64,000 bases of DNA, from NCBI GenBank assembly GCA_018466975.1, contig CM031556.1, positions 868,001 to 932,000 on the forward strand, written 5' to 3'. Shown here piece after piece: positions 1-10,810 of the stretch. Source of the stretch: Sparassis latifolia (lineage: Eukaryota > Basidiomycota > Agaricomycetes > Polyporales > Sparassidaceae). Each line of letters starts with the position of its first letter. The stretch's first letter is position 1. The position numbers and the translations under genes are program-made. The notes beneath the pieces are model-generated. The model was not told the DNA's origin. It did no database searches and worked only from the letters and a program-made list of their open reading frames with translations.

Positions 1-649
1 TTACTGTCTCAGCTGGAAGAAGAGGAGCGACTGACATCCATGAGTACGTTCGTTGGCACACCGTAGGCTTTGATGGTATCGTCCTGCGATAATGGAAACT
101 GCATGACAGTACCTACGGCGGCTTCCGTCAACGCTTCCTAGGAACAGCAACCCCACACGCGAGTCAAAACAATACCACCCGTTACCGAACGGTCACTCAC
201 AGGACGGAACATTGGCACGCGCATCTCAATACGCTGATCACTCTTGAACAGAGGATGAGAAAGCTGATTTATTGGCATAGGGTTGATGACCTATCCACGG
301 AAAACGCGCGCCATGTCAATGCGGAGAGCACCGCGCAAGTGAGCAGGACGCACCCGTCTGTTGAAGTCACCATCGAACTTGCGCTCCTTTACTTCCCCGT
401 TCTTGTTCGATTTAAATTGACTTGAAACTATGCTCGCCAGTAAGTTGCCGTACCCGAGAGCCCATAGGGTGTGTATGCGGCTTTCTTACTTTTTCTCGGG
501 GCTGCCTTCGAGGCTGCCTTCGATTGGGCTCTTGGCGCAGCGTATCCACGTGTCTGTGCTAACTGCAGTAGCAAGGGACCATTGCGAGATGTCCCAGTGA
601 GATTCACATCGAGAAGACAGCGTGGTCGCCGGACCGCCAGTGAAGCCAT
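1..649 (-). CDS. Mitochondrial ribosomal protein, probably mS29 (DAP3/Rsm23) family, 5' part
   Basis: Partial gene on the minus strand. The first ATG (position 649) opens a basic, Arg-rich N-terminus without acidic residues up to about residue 15 and ending in RGYAAPRAQ, which reads as a mitochondrial presequence. Splicing a 62 nt intron (donor GTAAGA), a 63 nt intron (donor GTGCGT, acceptor GATAG) and a third intron ending CCTAG gives a continuous frame with the segments INPMPINQLSHPLFKSD, RIEMRVPMFRP, GTVMQFPLSQDDTIKAYG and VPTNVLM. The last block resembles the 'fGvPkNvl.EF' block near the N-terminus of fungal mS29, the GTP-binding small-subunit protein. The expected continuation after VLM is missing, so the gene probably continues past the left edge through another intron. 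The family call is from memory of that block; another mitochondrial ribosomal protein is possible. Confidence 0.5.
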
Positions 650-1230
650 CAACCTATGCAGCGCTGCTCGCTGAAGTGGTGAACTTGAAGAACTCGTCCA
701 CGTCACGTGGATGCGATCCAGGCGTACAATAGGCGCCGGTTAACTAGACTGAGGAACCTTGACCGTGGTTGGCTCGCAATTCTTATAAATCTTCGAGAGC
801 CATCGACGCTGCCTACTGGGCCAGTCGACGTACCTGAATCCCTGCAGGCTTTTGGGTAAGAGTCAGACATCCGTGATATACTGCTTTCTCCACCTCGCAG
901 CTTGGCGTTCCACTACTAAGCTTCGGCCACTGCAGTTACTCCTGGTGTTGCAGTAAGTCCCACCACTCCCTGAAGTAGTGTAGTACTGTACGTGTTATCG
1001 CTTTGACTCATGTGAAGCGCGCCGATCTTCCGTTTCGTAGAGTTGGTTCACTGGGTCAGTTGATACGGATACGCTAAAGACGCGTGCACATACTTCTGGT
1101 AGGCATTTGCTAGTACTATCGCGCGTGTGAGGGCTCATCGTCCTCCTGTATGACAGTACAGATCCTCCGAAAGAAACTTCTCTTGTCCTGTTACACATTC
1201 AAACGAAGTCCAACTATCGAAACAGTCACC
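650..1230. other. Intergenic region between divergent genes
   Basis: About 580 bp between the start of the mS29-like gene (minus) and the F-box-like gene (plus). It should hold both promoters. A CACGTG box lies in CACGTCACGTGG at about 699-710. No further gene or repeat is visible. Confidence 0.5.
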
Positions 1231-2646
1231 ATGGCACCTCTCGCACATACCGAGCCTATCATCCTGCGCTTACCCATCGAGCTCTTACTCCTTATCCGCT
1301 CATTCATCCCTCTGCATTCCGCCAAGACCCACATTGCCTTCCAGTCCAGCTGCGGCGCCATCCGTGCCATTTACCAGGACGATGAGCGCTTCTGGGCCAA
1401 GGTCTGCTTGGCGTCCGGCGTAGGCCATCCTCGTTACCAACCAGAGCATCCACTCCAGAACGCGCCGTGGAGGGAGCTGGCGATCGCCACGACCAACCAT
1501 CGTCTCAAATGTCCCTTTCCGCCTTGCCGCGACAACTTCCATCTCGGTACGTGGCTGAGGCACCACTAAACTGCTGCGCATCTCAATTCAAGATACATCT
1601 ATGCAGGAACGGATGATGTCTCAGGTCCGGTACTGTCTCCCACAGTCGTGCAGCGGGACAAAATCGCGTGCGAGGGGTTCCTCACCTGGTTTGAATTCGA
1701 CATGGAATACTTTGAGCTGAACAGGATCTACAACTGCGAAGCTTCTAACACGCGCGGCGGGCCAGTCACAAACTTCTACGAAGACCACAACGTGCTCGCC
1801 TGCACGTTCGCGACCAACCCGCCGTTGTTGCTTATCAACATAGATATCCTGGGCATAGACACCGTCGCCGTCACGAATCCCGGCGGGGTCACCGTGGGGG
1901 ACGTCTTCAAGATTATGTACGACGCGTGGGTACATCTTTACGTGGTCACCACCGATGAGCGACTGCATCGCCTGCTGACTCTTCTACAGGTTCATCTCCA
2001 CGCCCTCGTTCACACTCTCGGAATTCGTATCGCTGTATCGCACCAACCGCGAATTGTTCACCTGCTTCATCAAATTCGACTGGTTGGAAACCACCACGCT
2101 TCAGAAAGTCTTGGATCACGCGCGACTGCTGTACGTGTCAGGACTGTATTGCGGTGGTGCCGCGGCTACTCACTTTCGATTGCGGCGTCTATAGAGAGTC
2201 TCAAGGCGAGATCACAGATCCCCAGATGCTGCAATATATGGAGACAATCGAGGCAGCATTCGGAGGCTTTGCCCAGAACGTTGCGGTCGCAGATGTCTGG
2301 CAACTGTGAGCACCTTGCCCCGCTCTGATAAGACTGGGTCAATGTCTGACGCTGCCGCCAGGCTCCACACGGGTACGTGGACGATCGAGAGGCTCATCAA
2401 GCGCTTTGCCGAGATGATACCGTGTGTCCGCAAGGAGTCTTGGTTTACTGACTTGGAGATGCACCAGGACATGACCGACATCGTGCAGCACCTGTAAGCC
2501 TCCCACTGGACTCCGTGCGGGGAGCCGCTCCGAATGAAGCTGATGGCTGTGTATGCAGGCAATTTTGTGGATTGAAGCAGACCGCCCCAGGTTCGGTAAA
2601 GTTCGTGGCGCAATGGCAGTATGATGGCGACGAAGAAGACGATTGA
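1231..2646 (+). CDS. F-box-like domain protein
   Basis: Spliced gene with about seven exons. The first exon (ATG in CACCATGGCACC) encodes RLPIELLLLIRSFIPLH, an F-box-like helix pair, followed by FQSSCGAIRAIYQDDERFWA, the usual form of the rest of an F-box with its buried Trp. Later exons join in frame through short introns (donors GTACGTGG, GTACAT, GTACGTGTCAGG, GTGAGCACC, GTAAGCC) to give a globular region (VTVGDVFKIMYDAW, FVSLYRTNRELFTCFIKFDW, MLQYMETIEAAFGGFAQNV) and an acidic end, DGDEEDD. F-box proteins supply substrates to SCF ubiquitin ligases; the substrate here is unknown. The C-terminal half matches nothing I recognise. The gene is convergent with the methyltransferase-like gene. 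Confidence 0.6.
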
Positions 2647-3072
2647 GTGGTGGCACCCTCTAGATTCCCTTCCGTGATTGCCCGTAGGATATACCGCCTT
2701 GTACTGGATTCCAGGCCTGTCCTGTATGCGAGAGTCAGTTGACCGAATCCGCATACCCCATTTTACTTCGGACAGCTCTCTAGGCCGTAGATAACCGTGA
2801 TGCGGTCCAACAGACAGTCCGGACCAAGTACGGACGTTGTTCTATGTCGTGTGCCACGCCCACATCCGTCAACCTCGTACATCGTCGGCTCAAGCGCGAA
2901 CATAAAATGACGATCCATTGAACAGAGCGGGCATACGTGATTATACTGACACAAGCCCCGCAAAGGAGGCGTAGACTTAACGTAAATGATCCATTTGACG
3001 ATACAATGCCGCTGAGGGCTTTCCGCATAAAATACGTTTGTTATTAATTTGTTCACGTCTCCGATTAGTGGT
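2647..3072. other. Intergenic region between convergent genes
   Basis: About 425 bp holding the 3' ends of the F-box-like gene and the methyltransferase-like gene. No coding signal or repeat is recognised. Confidence 0.4.
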
Positions 3073-3962
3073 TTACCACAACCAGGGGATGAGCCTCGCC
3101 GTGACCTTCTTCTTGTACTCGACGTATGCGGGGCCGGTGTTCTCGTCGTCTTCGATGAGTTTTTCCTGTTGACCAGATTGTCACATACATCACACTATGG
3201 GGGAGAAGATACGCACTTCGACCGGCACCTTCACCGCGAACGCAAGCGCCGTGATCGGGAGAGCGACAAGGGGTATGTACGACCAGAACATTCCTGCCAT
3301 CAGGAACTCCTGCACGAGGATCAGACTGTATCAAAAACGAATCATCAATCGCCGGGACAGAACTAGGAGATAAAGACGGTGCGAACCTGTAGAGAGGGTG
3401 GCGCACGATAGCGTAAGGACCGGTTGAAACAACCTGGGCTTTCTCACGAATCTATCGAGACAGCTACAGTCAGTACGACCACGATCTAGTTCATACAGCT
3501 TGGACATCTGAAACGCACTCCGATGTAGTGCCACTGGCCACCCAAAGCCCTGACGGTCTTCGTAGCAGCGTACCCGACTCCCACGCTGACGATGCTCGCA
3601 AGAACTCTCACCACGCCGACCGCGCGACCCTCGGAGGAGTGGAAGACGTCGTCCAACTCTCCCGGAAGGCTGAATTTCCGCAACCACTCTGGCTGCTCGA
3701 GATTGTGTGCGAGCACGCCGCTAAGGTACAGGACAGGGGGCAGCAAAGAGCTGAAGCCATGTGCGGGGAGGGCGAGCCACGCGGCACTGTGCGCTTTGGG
3801 CAGCGTTTTTACGGGCCCTGTGGTCTCCTTGGCAAGAGAAGTGGAGTTGCGGTGGGCCCAAGCGGTGGCTGCGACCTGGCCAAGGACAGAGGCGGTGACT
3901 ATTGCTTCGACATGCTGGGAAGGGCTGAGGCTAAGGTTGAGACCGGCGAGATAGTGCACCAT
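3073..3962 (-). CDS. Isoprenylcysteine carboxyl methyltransferase / phospholipid methyltransferase-like membrane enzyme
   Basis: Four exons. Exon 1 begins at the ATG at 3962 (MVHYLAGLNL) and has several hydrophobic stretches ending in ALGGQWHYIG. The next exon gives STGPYAIVRHPLY, the SAM-binding block GPY..vRHPlY shared by ICMT (Ste14) and PEMT-like methyltransferases. The third gives a hydrophobic helix (MAGMFWSYIPLVALPITALA) and the last gives EKLIEDD, YVEYKKKVTARLIPWLW and a stop, which is the usual C-terminus of this family. It is predicted to be an ER membrane methyltransferase acting on prenylated Cys or a lipid; which substrate cannot be told. Upstream in-frame ATGs would add a low-complexity leader of about 60 residues and were not chosen. 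Confidence 0.75.
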
Positions 3963-4722
3963 CGTGTAGATGCGTTGGTGGGGATAGGAAAGCGAGCCTG
4001 GTGGTTGAAATGGGTGCGGTGCGCGGAGGAGGCCGGGGGAGGACTGGTGATGGGCTGCAATGGGCTCTCGGTCTCGAAAAGCCTGCGCCCACTGCAACCC
4101 CTGTGCAGCCGTCCTGTGACCGGTCGGCGTGCGTGACACGCGCGTCGGGATACGCGATCACGCGATCGAGGCAAACCGCCGATCATACCTAGCAACTACG
4201 TCGGCTGCTGCTTCTTCTTCTCCGTATTGAACGGCTCCTGGCCGTGTTCCACGATGCACTCTGCCTGTTCGTGCTTGATGGTGAAGGATAAAGTCAAATA
4301 TTTTTGGCTTACGGATCTACAAGCCAGTCTGACCGCAGGAATCACGGCAACTGGCCAGGCAGTGACCGCATCGACCAAGTTATCTCGCCTTCAGTACTTC
4401 TGGCGATCTTCTGTCAAGCGCATTCAGAGGTGTTGGATTGTTTGCGCACACCATCTGACTCATCGGACCCGGCTGCGCCACTCATGCCTAGCAACCAGTG
4501 CAACTTCAAAGCGCAATCCCAAAAAGGGCAAGTGCATGCCAGATTTCTGCCTCGTGTCGTGTTTGTTTGCTTTTCCAGTCTTTGTACGAACTGTCAGTAG
4601 TATATAACAGAGTAAAGCAAACGACCCAACTCAACGGCTCCCTTTCTCTTGAACTTCCACCTCCACGAATCCCTCACCCTCACCTTCACCTCCCGTTTGT
4701 GCCAACCTCTATCCCTATTAAC
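3963..4722. promoter_or_regulatory. Divergent promoter region (methyltransferase-like gene / HMG-box gene 1)
   Basis: About 760 bp between two divergent start codons. The 150 bp before the HMG-box ATG is pyrimidine-rich (CTTCCACCTCC, CCCTCACCCTCACC), which is typical of fungal 5' UTRs. TATATAACAG lies at about 4600. No coding sequence is recognised. Confidence 0.4.
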
Positions 4723-6290
4723 ATGTCTTCGGCAAAGTCAAGCGGTACACGCTCGAGAAAGGCTACAGACAAGGAAAAAATTAAAATACCACAGGGTAGG
4801 CGTATTCGCCACCGTTCGTCTCCATCCGTCCTCAACATTACTCATTTCTTCCGGTCTGCAGTACCGTTTACCTTCAATACCAAAGACATCAATGTGGGAG
4901 ATGATCGCGCCTCCCTCGCTTCGTCTCCCTCTACTGTTGCCACCACTCGATTGGCAACCTACAGTGGTCGAAAAGACGAAGACCACATTCCGCGACCCAA
5001 GAACGCCTTTATTTTGTTTCGCGGGTCTTGCTGGAAGGTAGAAAAAGAGCGTGTCGACAAACCTGGTACCAGCTCGAACTTCAGCAAGATTGCAGCACAG
5101 GTTTGGAAAAGCATGTCAGCAGAACAGCAGGATCCCTGGCGTCGCCTCGCCGAGGAAGAAAAGCATCTGCACAACTTGCACTATCCGGGGTATAAGTATA
5201 CCCCACAAAGGCGCCAACCGACGCAGCCCAGGCGACCTCGCAGCAAGAGTCTCTTGTGCCCCACTCCGGTCGCACCTAGCACAAGGCGTCGCGGGCCCGC
5301 GAAGAGCATGGCGGGGCTTGACGCGGAGGACAGTACGCTCTCTGACCCAGACTACGTTCCTGGCTGTGGCTCTAGAGCGAAGCGTGGCTCTCGAGCCGGT
5401 GGCCGCCCAACCCAACCCCGAAGGCACTCGCGCAAGGCACCACAGGAGCCACAGGATGCTACCGCGCCCTCCGAGCCGCCCTCGAAGCGAGCACGAATGT
5501 CGCAGGAATTGTCTCCCTGCGAAGCCGAGAACGCCGTCGAGGTCAGTGCACTAGGCGTCCAACATTCACCGGCGCATACCCAGTGGGCTCTCCTTCCCCA
5601 GTCCGCTTCTCATCCGAGCGCGGAGCTCGTACCTCCGTCACCCATGTCCTCCCCCAGTCACGAAGAGGTCGCTGAGCTCGTCTCTTCTGCTTCCACTGGG
5701 CCCTGCATCCGCGTGAAGGAGGAAGTAGAACTCGATCTCCCGGCTCTTTTCAGAGAGTCCTCCTTCTGCCAAAGCGAGGCAGTCGAGCTCACAACCTCTC
5801 AGGAGGCGACACAGACGTTGAGCCTAGCCGACCTACTTTTCGGCGTTCCCCACTATCCTCAGGTACGTTCCGTCCATGTCTGCTCACGAGCTCGGTGCTC
5901 ACCGAGTTCTCATTAAAGCCCCACTACGGCCACGGGGATACCTCCCTTGACGTGGCGAGGCCGGCGATACCCATCAGCGACTACGCCCATTCGTCCGTAG
6001 CGAATCACCACCTGTCGCAAATCGCCAACGAGGTGACCGCTGCTGGCCTCATGGATAACCCCGGCGTTGCTGGGCCATCGTTCTTCCCGGCCTTCCCACC
6101 GTTGTACGCGCACGATCTCGGCTTCAGCGACAACTGCGCCAACTTCGTGGACAGTGTCTTCGCTCAGGACGCCGACGCTGGGGCCTGTATCGACGAAACC
6201 ATGTCCGACAGCTATTCCTGCCCTGTCGTCTCCAACTACTCGTTCCTCGAGCCCGCCGACGACAGTGGCGCGGTCGAGGGGTTGTACTAG
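4723..6290 (+). CDS. HMG-box transcription factor (HMG gene 1)
   Basis: Two exons (4723-5862 and 5919-6290, joined in phase across a 56 nt intron GTACGTTCC...TTAAAG) encode about 503 aa. The N-terminus is Ser/Lys-rich. The single HMG box spans about residues 86-160: DHIPRPKNAFILFRG, then KIAAQVWKSMSAEQQDPW, then LAEEEKHLHNLHYPGYKY. This is the sequence-specific type (mating-type/SOX-like), which bends DNA in the minor groove. A basic Pro/Arg-rich stretch (NLS-like SKRARM) follows, then an acidic, Ser/Pro-rich presumed activation region. Targets are unknown. Related in architecture to the HMG-box gene at 29875. No homeodomain or pheromone-receptor genes lie nearby, so this is not evidence of a MAT locus. 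Confidence 0.85.
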
Positions 6291-7185
6291 AGTTTTGATT
6301 GTCCCATCTCGTTTGTATCTGTTGTATATATTCTTCATTATTCTGTTCTTCCCTCTTTCTCTCTTTATTGTGAATACCGCCCTCGCGGATATCGCCATCC
6401 AGTTATCGCCGTCCTTCGGTACCTGCTCGGTTGTGGCGCACTCCGTTCTGGATAGGTGTAGACATAGAGACTCGCTAATGGTTGTACTTATGGGAGCATA
6501 AGCTGTAGTAGGATTGTCGCGACAGCTGGTTATTTTCTTCCGCAACTGTGTCCTGCTCTGAGCACAGAAGTTCCGCCACGGTCACGGTAGCGGGAGCTTG
6601 TGACAAGTGCACGCTTCGTCGCACTCCGAGGACAGCATTTCGTCGACGCTTTGTGCTTTGATGCTTTGCATCAACGGGCGTTCTTCAAGCGAACCGCATC
6701 CAAGTCATCTGTAGAACCGCTGCTTTACTCTGTTGTCACGATCTACTTACACGTTCCTCTCTGCTGGCCACATCCATCGATCCAGCACCTTTGCCCTTGT
6801 CAGACCTTGCATCAAAACAATCTGACGCGACCCTGTAATTTATGATTATACGGACGATAAAATATGTCAATGATGTTTGATTCCCTGCCCGCTGCACACT
6901 GCTCTGGTTATGACAGAATGTGAGAAGAATATAACGAACGGTAAAATATTGTTCGACAACTGCTCCTGCAAAGTTGCTCGAATGCCTAGAAAGGAGAGTG
7001 ATTGGAACTAGCCCTGCAAGTAGGCTGTTACTGACACATTTGCATGTCCCGGCGGGCACCGCGTGATTATCATGCGGTCAAAGGTACACTCTGGATCGGC
7101 ACAGGTATTAAAATGAGTACAACGAGGTGCGGAATCAAATAGCGAGGACTCACCGGGCTGGAAGACGCCATGGATATTATCCTAA
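6291..7185. other. Intergenic region between convergent genes
   Basis: About 895 bp between the stops of HMG gene 1 and the RNase H gene. The first 200 bp is T-rich (TTTGTATCTGTTGTATATATTC), consistent with a 3' UTR and polyadenylation region. Nothing else is recognised. Confidence 0.4.
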
Positions 7186-8012
7186 TCAAAAATCGACCAT
7201 GGCGTGAACGTTGCGGTTGGAGGCCGGTATGGTTGCGACGGGAGCCCGCCGGGCAGCTCTTTTGGCCAAGGCATCCGCAGTCTTGTTGAGTTCTCGGGAG
7301 ACGTGCCAAAACCCAACGTCTATGCGGAACGTCTTCACAATCGTGGTGATAGCGTCGTCGAGCTTCAAATCAAGATTTGATGGCCGACGCCCCTGGGTCC
7401 CACGCCAGTCATTCACCTACCGGAGAATAGTCAGGATACTGAGAACTGTGAACAGAAAATGAAATAGTAGCAAACCTTCCAAACAGGCAGCCACTCCGTC
7501 ATGCCCTTGACGACATATTCCGAGTCAGTCGTGATGATCCAAGCCGGACGGCGCAGTCCTCGGAGGTGCTGCAGAGTATTGTGCTCGTCTAGGCTGTATT
7601 CATACACTTCTAGTTCTTTGTCTCGGAGCTTGAACAGGCCCTTCAGCGCCGCAAGTAGCTCCGCGCGCTGGCTCGACCTCTTGTGGTACGCGTCGACACT
7701 ATCGTCAATTGGGATAGCCCACTGGTCCCAGTCTTCACCGAATACCCCCACCGCGATACCAATCCCAGCAGTGGCGTCCCGCTGACCATTGGAGAGGCAT
7801 GCGCCGTCGGTGAATACGAGCTTGTAGTGGTGACAGACCTCGTCACGGTCTGCGTGATTGCAGCATCGCGCGAAGTAGCCGTGACAACGCGAGTAGAATT
7901 TGATGAGTTGGGCCGTGTGGTTACACTCAGCGTGCTCGCAGAAGATCAGGCGACGCGCGACGACGCCTTGAGCGCGCTCGGGATTTGTGAGGGCGGCTTG
8001 AAGTTTGCTCAT
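7186..8012 (-). CDS. Ribonuclease H type 1-like protein
   Basis: Two exons (8012-7476 and 7416-7186, joined in phase across a 59 nt intron) encode about 255 aa. The RNase H fold begins with LVFTDGACLSNGQ (first catalytic Asp in TDGA) and continues with KRSSQRAELLAALKGL (catalytic Glu), WIITTDSEYVVKGM (catalytic Asp in TDSEYV) and FWHVSRELNKTADALAKRAA (last catalytic Asp in ADALAK). All four acidic residues are present, so the enzyme should cleave RNA in RNA:DNA hybrids. The N-terminal 60 residues carry several Cys/His (FCEHAEC, YFARCC, VCHHY), possibly a small zinc-binding module not found in bacterial RNase HI. No retroelement domains lie next to it, so it reads as a cellular gene. Confidence 0.85.
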
Positions 8013-8504
8013 GGTGAAGGTGAGACGGCGGACGGAGGTGAAAGAGCATTCGTCGCTGGAAGGTGCTTTGTATTAGTCTCCCGAGGGCAGATGGTAGACA
8101 CTCTGCTTCAACCTCGTACCTCGGATATCACTTTGTATGCATCACAGATCTCAGATCGAGAACAATTGTTCTCTATTTATGGCAGGTACTGTAGCTAGGC
8201 ATGAATGTGTTCCTCACAGGAAGGACGGTCAGTCTGCTGATGGCAGGAATCATATTAAAAACCATATATTGAGGGCATGTCTACACCAGAGCAGAGATGC
8301 TAAAGTAGGTGCAAGGTATACAAACAGCCTGAGTGCGTGACGGAGGGCAAAGCACAGCGGTATAAGATATCTGCGTATCACCTTTGAGTGAGTACAATGG
8401 TAAGTACAGGAATAATCATGCAATAGGATAATACACAAACCTGTGTGATAAAAATTCGGGACAAATTGAGGTCACCCAACCTGCCAACACAGTGATAGCA
8501 AAAG
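8013..8504. other. Intergenic region
   Basis: About 490 bp upstream of the RNase H gene and downstream of the ASCH-like gene, both on the minus strand. It is AT-richer than its neighbours. No gene or repeat is recognised. Confidence 0.4.
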
Positions 8505-9177
8505 CTAGCGACCATTGCATCTCGCTACTAAGTGGCGGCTGGCTTCTGTCAGGGTGATAACCAATCAATTTGTGGCATTCTCAAGGTCGATATCTCACTC
8601 ACCTCTCTTTTTGCTTCTGGGACATCCATCTTGGTGTTGTCTGCCAGGCACCGCTTCAACCCCGTGGAATCACCGTCGACATTGAAAGGAGCTTCCTTTG
8701 AAAGAGGTGTAGATACAGAATGTTCTGCGAATGATGTCTCGAGAAGCTTGGGAAGTATACACTCTTGTGCGCTCCAAACAATATCTTCAGAGACTTTTGC
8801 GGACAGGTAAATAATGCCTCTGGGAGCCGCCTTGATTCTATAGCGCGCCTTCAGCTCCGTGATACCACTGGGCTTCTTCAGCTTGTACACGCTGCGGATG
8901 CGATACGCGTAATCGTATCTGTTCATGTCATTATGCCTCTCGTTGAACTCCCTATTCCCAAGTCCGTCCTCCGGCAATTTCTCATCACCAGAATTGCGGG
9001 TCCTCGCTGGGTCGATTTCGCATACGTAGTTCACGGAAGAGAAAGGAGCGGTGAGATAGAACCAGACCCGGACGGAAGAAGAGATGTGGTATCTGCGAAA
9101 CTCGTAAGTCTTTGCACCGCAAACAATGAGTTATCCGTCATCGGAAGAATAACATCTTCGCGAGTAGCCTTAGGCAT
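8505..9177 (-). pseudogene. ASCH/EVE (PUA-like) domain protein with an apparent N-terminal frameshift
   Basis: The ATG at 9177 opens MPKATREDVILPMTD, a typical start for a fungal ASCH-like protein. About 40 nt later the homologous reading continues in another frame as GAKTYEFRRYHISSSVRVWF, YLTAPFSSVNYVCEIDPART, LPEDGLGNREFNERH and YDYAYRIRSVYKLKKPSG. The switch lies between about 9112 and 9135, where there is no room for an intron. A donor GTGAGTG after PEAKR and the acceptor CTGACAG join a short last exon ending EASRHLVARCNGR. ASCH/EVE domains of the PUA superfamily bind RNA or modified bases. One base too many would explain the break, so this is either a sequence error in an intact gene or a recently inactivated copy. 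Confidence 0.55.
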
Positions 9178-10810
9178 GATGAACAGATTCAAGACGTGCC
9201 TGCGGCCCTACTAGCAGTTGAGTCGGAACACCGTGACGACGCGCCGCTGTCGTGCGTCACATGCCTGTTGTGACCTAACGCGACTCACTTGTGGGTCATG
9301 TCACGGTCTTGGCTACTGTACGGATTTTGCCTTTTCGGATGGAAAAATCTACAAAACTCCCATAAATCGAAAACATTTATTGGCGAGGTCGTTGAAACCC
9401 CGTGTAACCTGTGACTATCCGGATTGGTCGAAAACCTACAGTATGCTATTTTCATTCCGCCTTTTAGGAGGTAGGTAGATTACCGGCAAATATTGATCTC
9501 ATTGCTGTTTCTTTTTGAGATTTCATCTATTCTGGAGGTCTTATACCGAATGTACCAGATCAAGCAGGACATACTAGCATTGAAGCTGTGACTTCAAGAA
9601 CTCGGTGCATATGCCAGCTTTTTTGAGTGCTGCGCTCGGTCAGTCAGTTCTGTAGGAGCCACGTCTACTGTACATGCTTACCAATGTTCCAGCATCGCTC
9701 CCGGCATCCCTACTCAAGCTTCAAGTCTCAAGATGAGATGGGCCTGCCATCAGGCAAGACTGCAGAAGTGTCCTTGCCATGCCACTATTGAAGTCGATTT
9801 TGAGAGCAATAATAACCTGCCTTCGGAGCGTTTGCGGGGGACACCGCTTTAATGTCTGCGCCAGTACACGAAATTTTGCCTAATCATTAATCAGGGCTCG
9901 TCGTGCTTGCGATCAAATCTCCGATCCACGATATTATCTTACGGTTCTCACACCCCTTCAGTTTCCAAGAAGCATGAGCAAAAGGAAAGTGGATCATACT
10001 GATTTGAACCGCTTTGGAAATATGATTTGAACATACTGGTGAATGTGGGTCAGCAGAGACTCTAGATTCTTGGAGGATGTCCCACCAGGATCTAACTTTC
10101 GACTCACGAGGGTGAAGAAGTTCACGGGTGGCACCGCATTGCAACTTGGATGAGTAAGATCACTGTCCACAAGTAACAGTCGGTGGTGGTGACGGAGACG
10201 TCCGAAAATGAATCTTGATGATACTGGGATGCATTGCGGAGAGTTCTGGCTTTGCAGACTGCACTTTGCGCAAGACGGTATATACTTTATTGCAGATGCT
10301 TCGATGCATCCTTGTAACGTGGGAGGCCATGATGAAACACACCTCTGCAGTCCGCACTACGGCAACGCAGACGCAAGATAATGGGGTGCATTGGCTCATG
10401 CTGGTAAAACGTAGGCGGACGTGTGTGCAGGAAAATGGTGTTTGATGTCTATAATCAAGTACTAATATTACAGGAACAGATCACCTGCAAATATTGTTCA
10501 TTGCCTCCTTTTGAATACTCATTCACGAGAAGTAAAACGTATCAACTTTAAAAGCTGGATTTTTCACTAGTATCGGGCGGAGCAGTGATAACAGAGGTTG
10601 CTGTAGTGACATGTCGTCTGAGTATTTTCTATCTACACGGAGGAGACCCGACAGACGCCGACACACCTTCCACGTGGGTAAGATCTGAGATACATGTGCG
10701 GGACGCAAACAAACATCGTTTCTGCATTTCGACAGCCATCTATCCTCTCATAGTCACTTAGGTGCATTCCGTCTCCCCCATCCTCCACTCATTACCAACA
10801 TCCTGGAATC
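9178..10810. other. Long gene-poor stretch upstream of VAC8
   Basis: About 1.6 kb without an ORF that has recognisable domains or a good splice chain. The longest minus-strand ORF (10144-9887, 85 aa) resembles nothing I know. The last 100 bp, pyrimidine-rich, should be the VAC8 promoter and leader. No terminal inverted repeats were found by eye. Confidence 0.4.

Noticed and set aside
3528..4136. 202-residue plus-strand ORF over the methyltransferase-like gene
   Set aside because: Antisense to a spliced gene with clear family motifs; its own composition is not protein-like.
7186..8012. RNase H gene as the remnant of a retroelement
   Set aside because: No reverse transcriptase, integrase or LTR is found next to it, and it has an intron and a cellular RNase H1-like layout.
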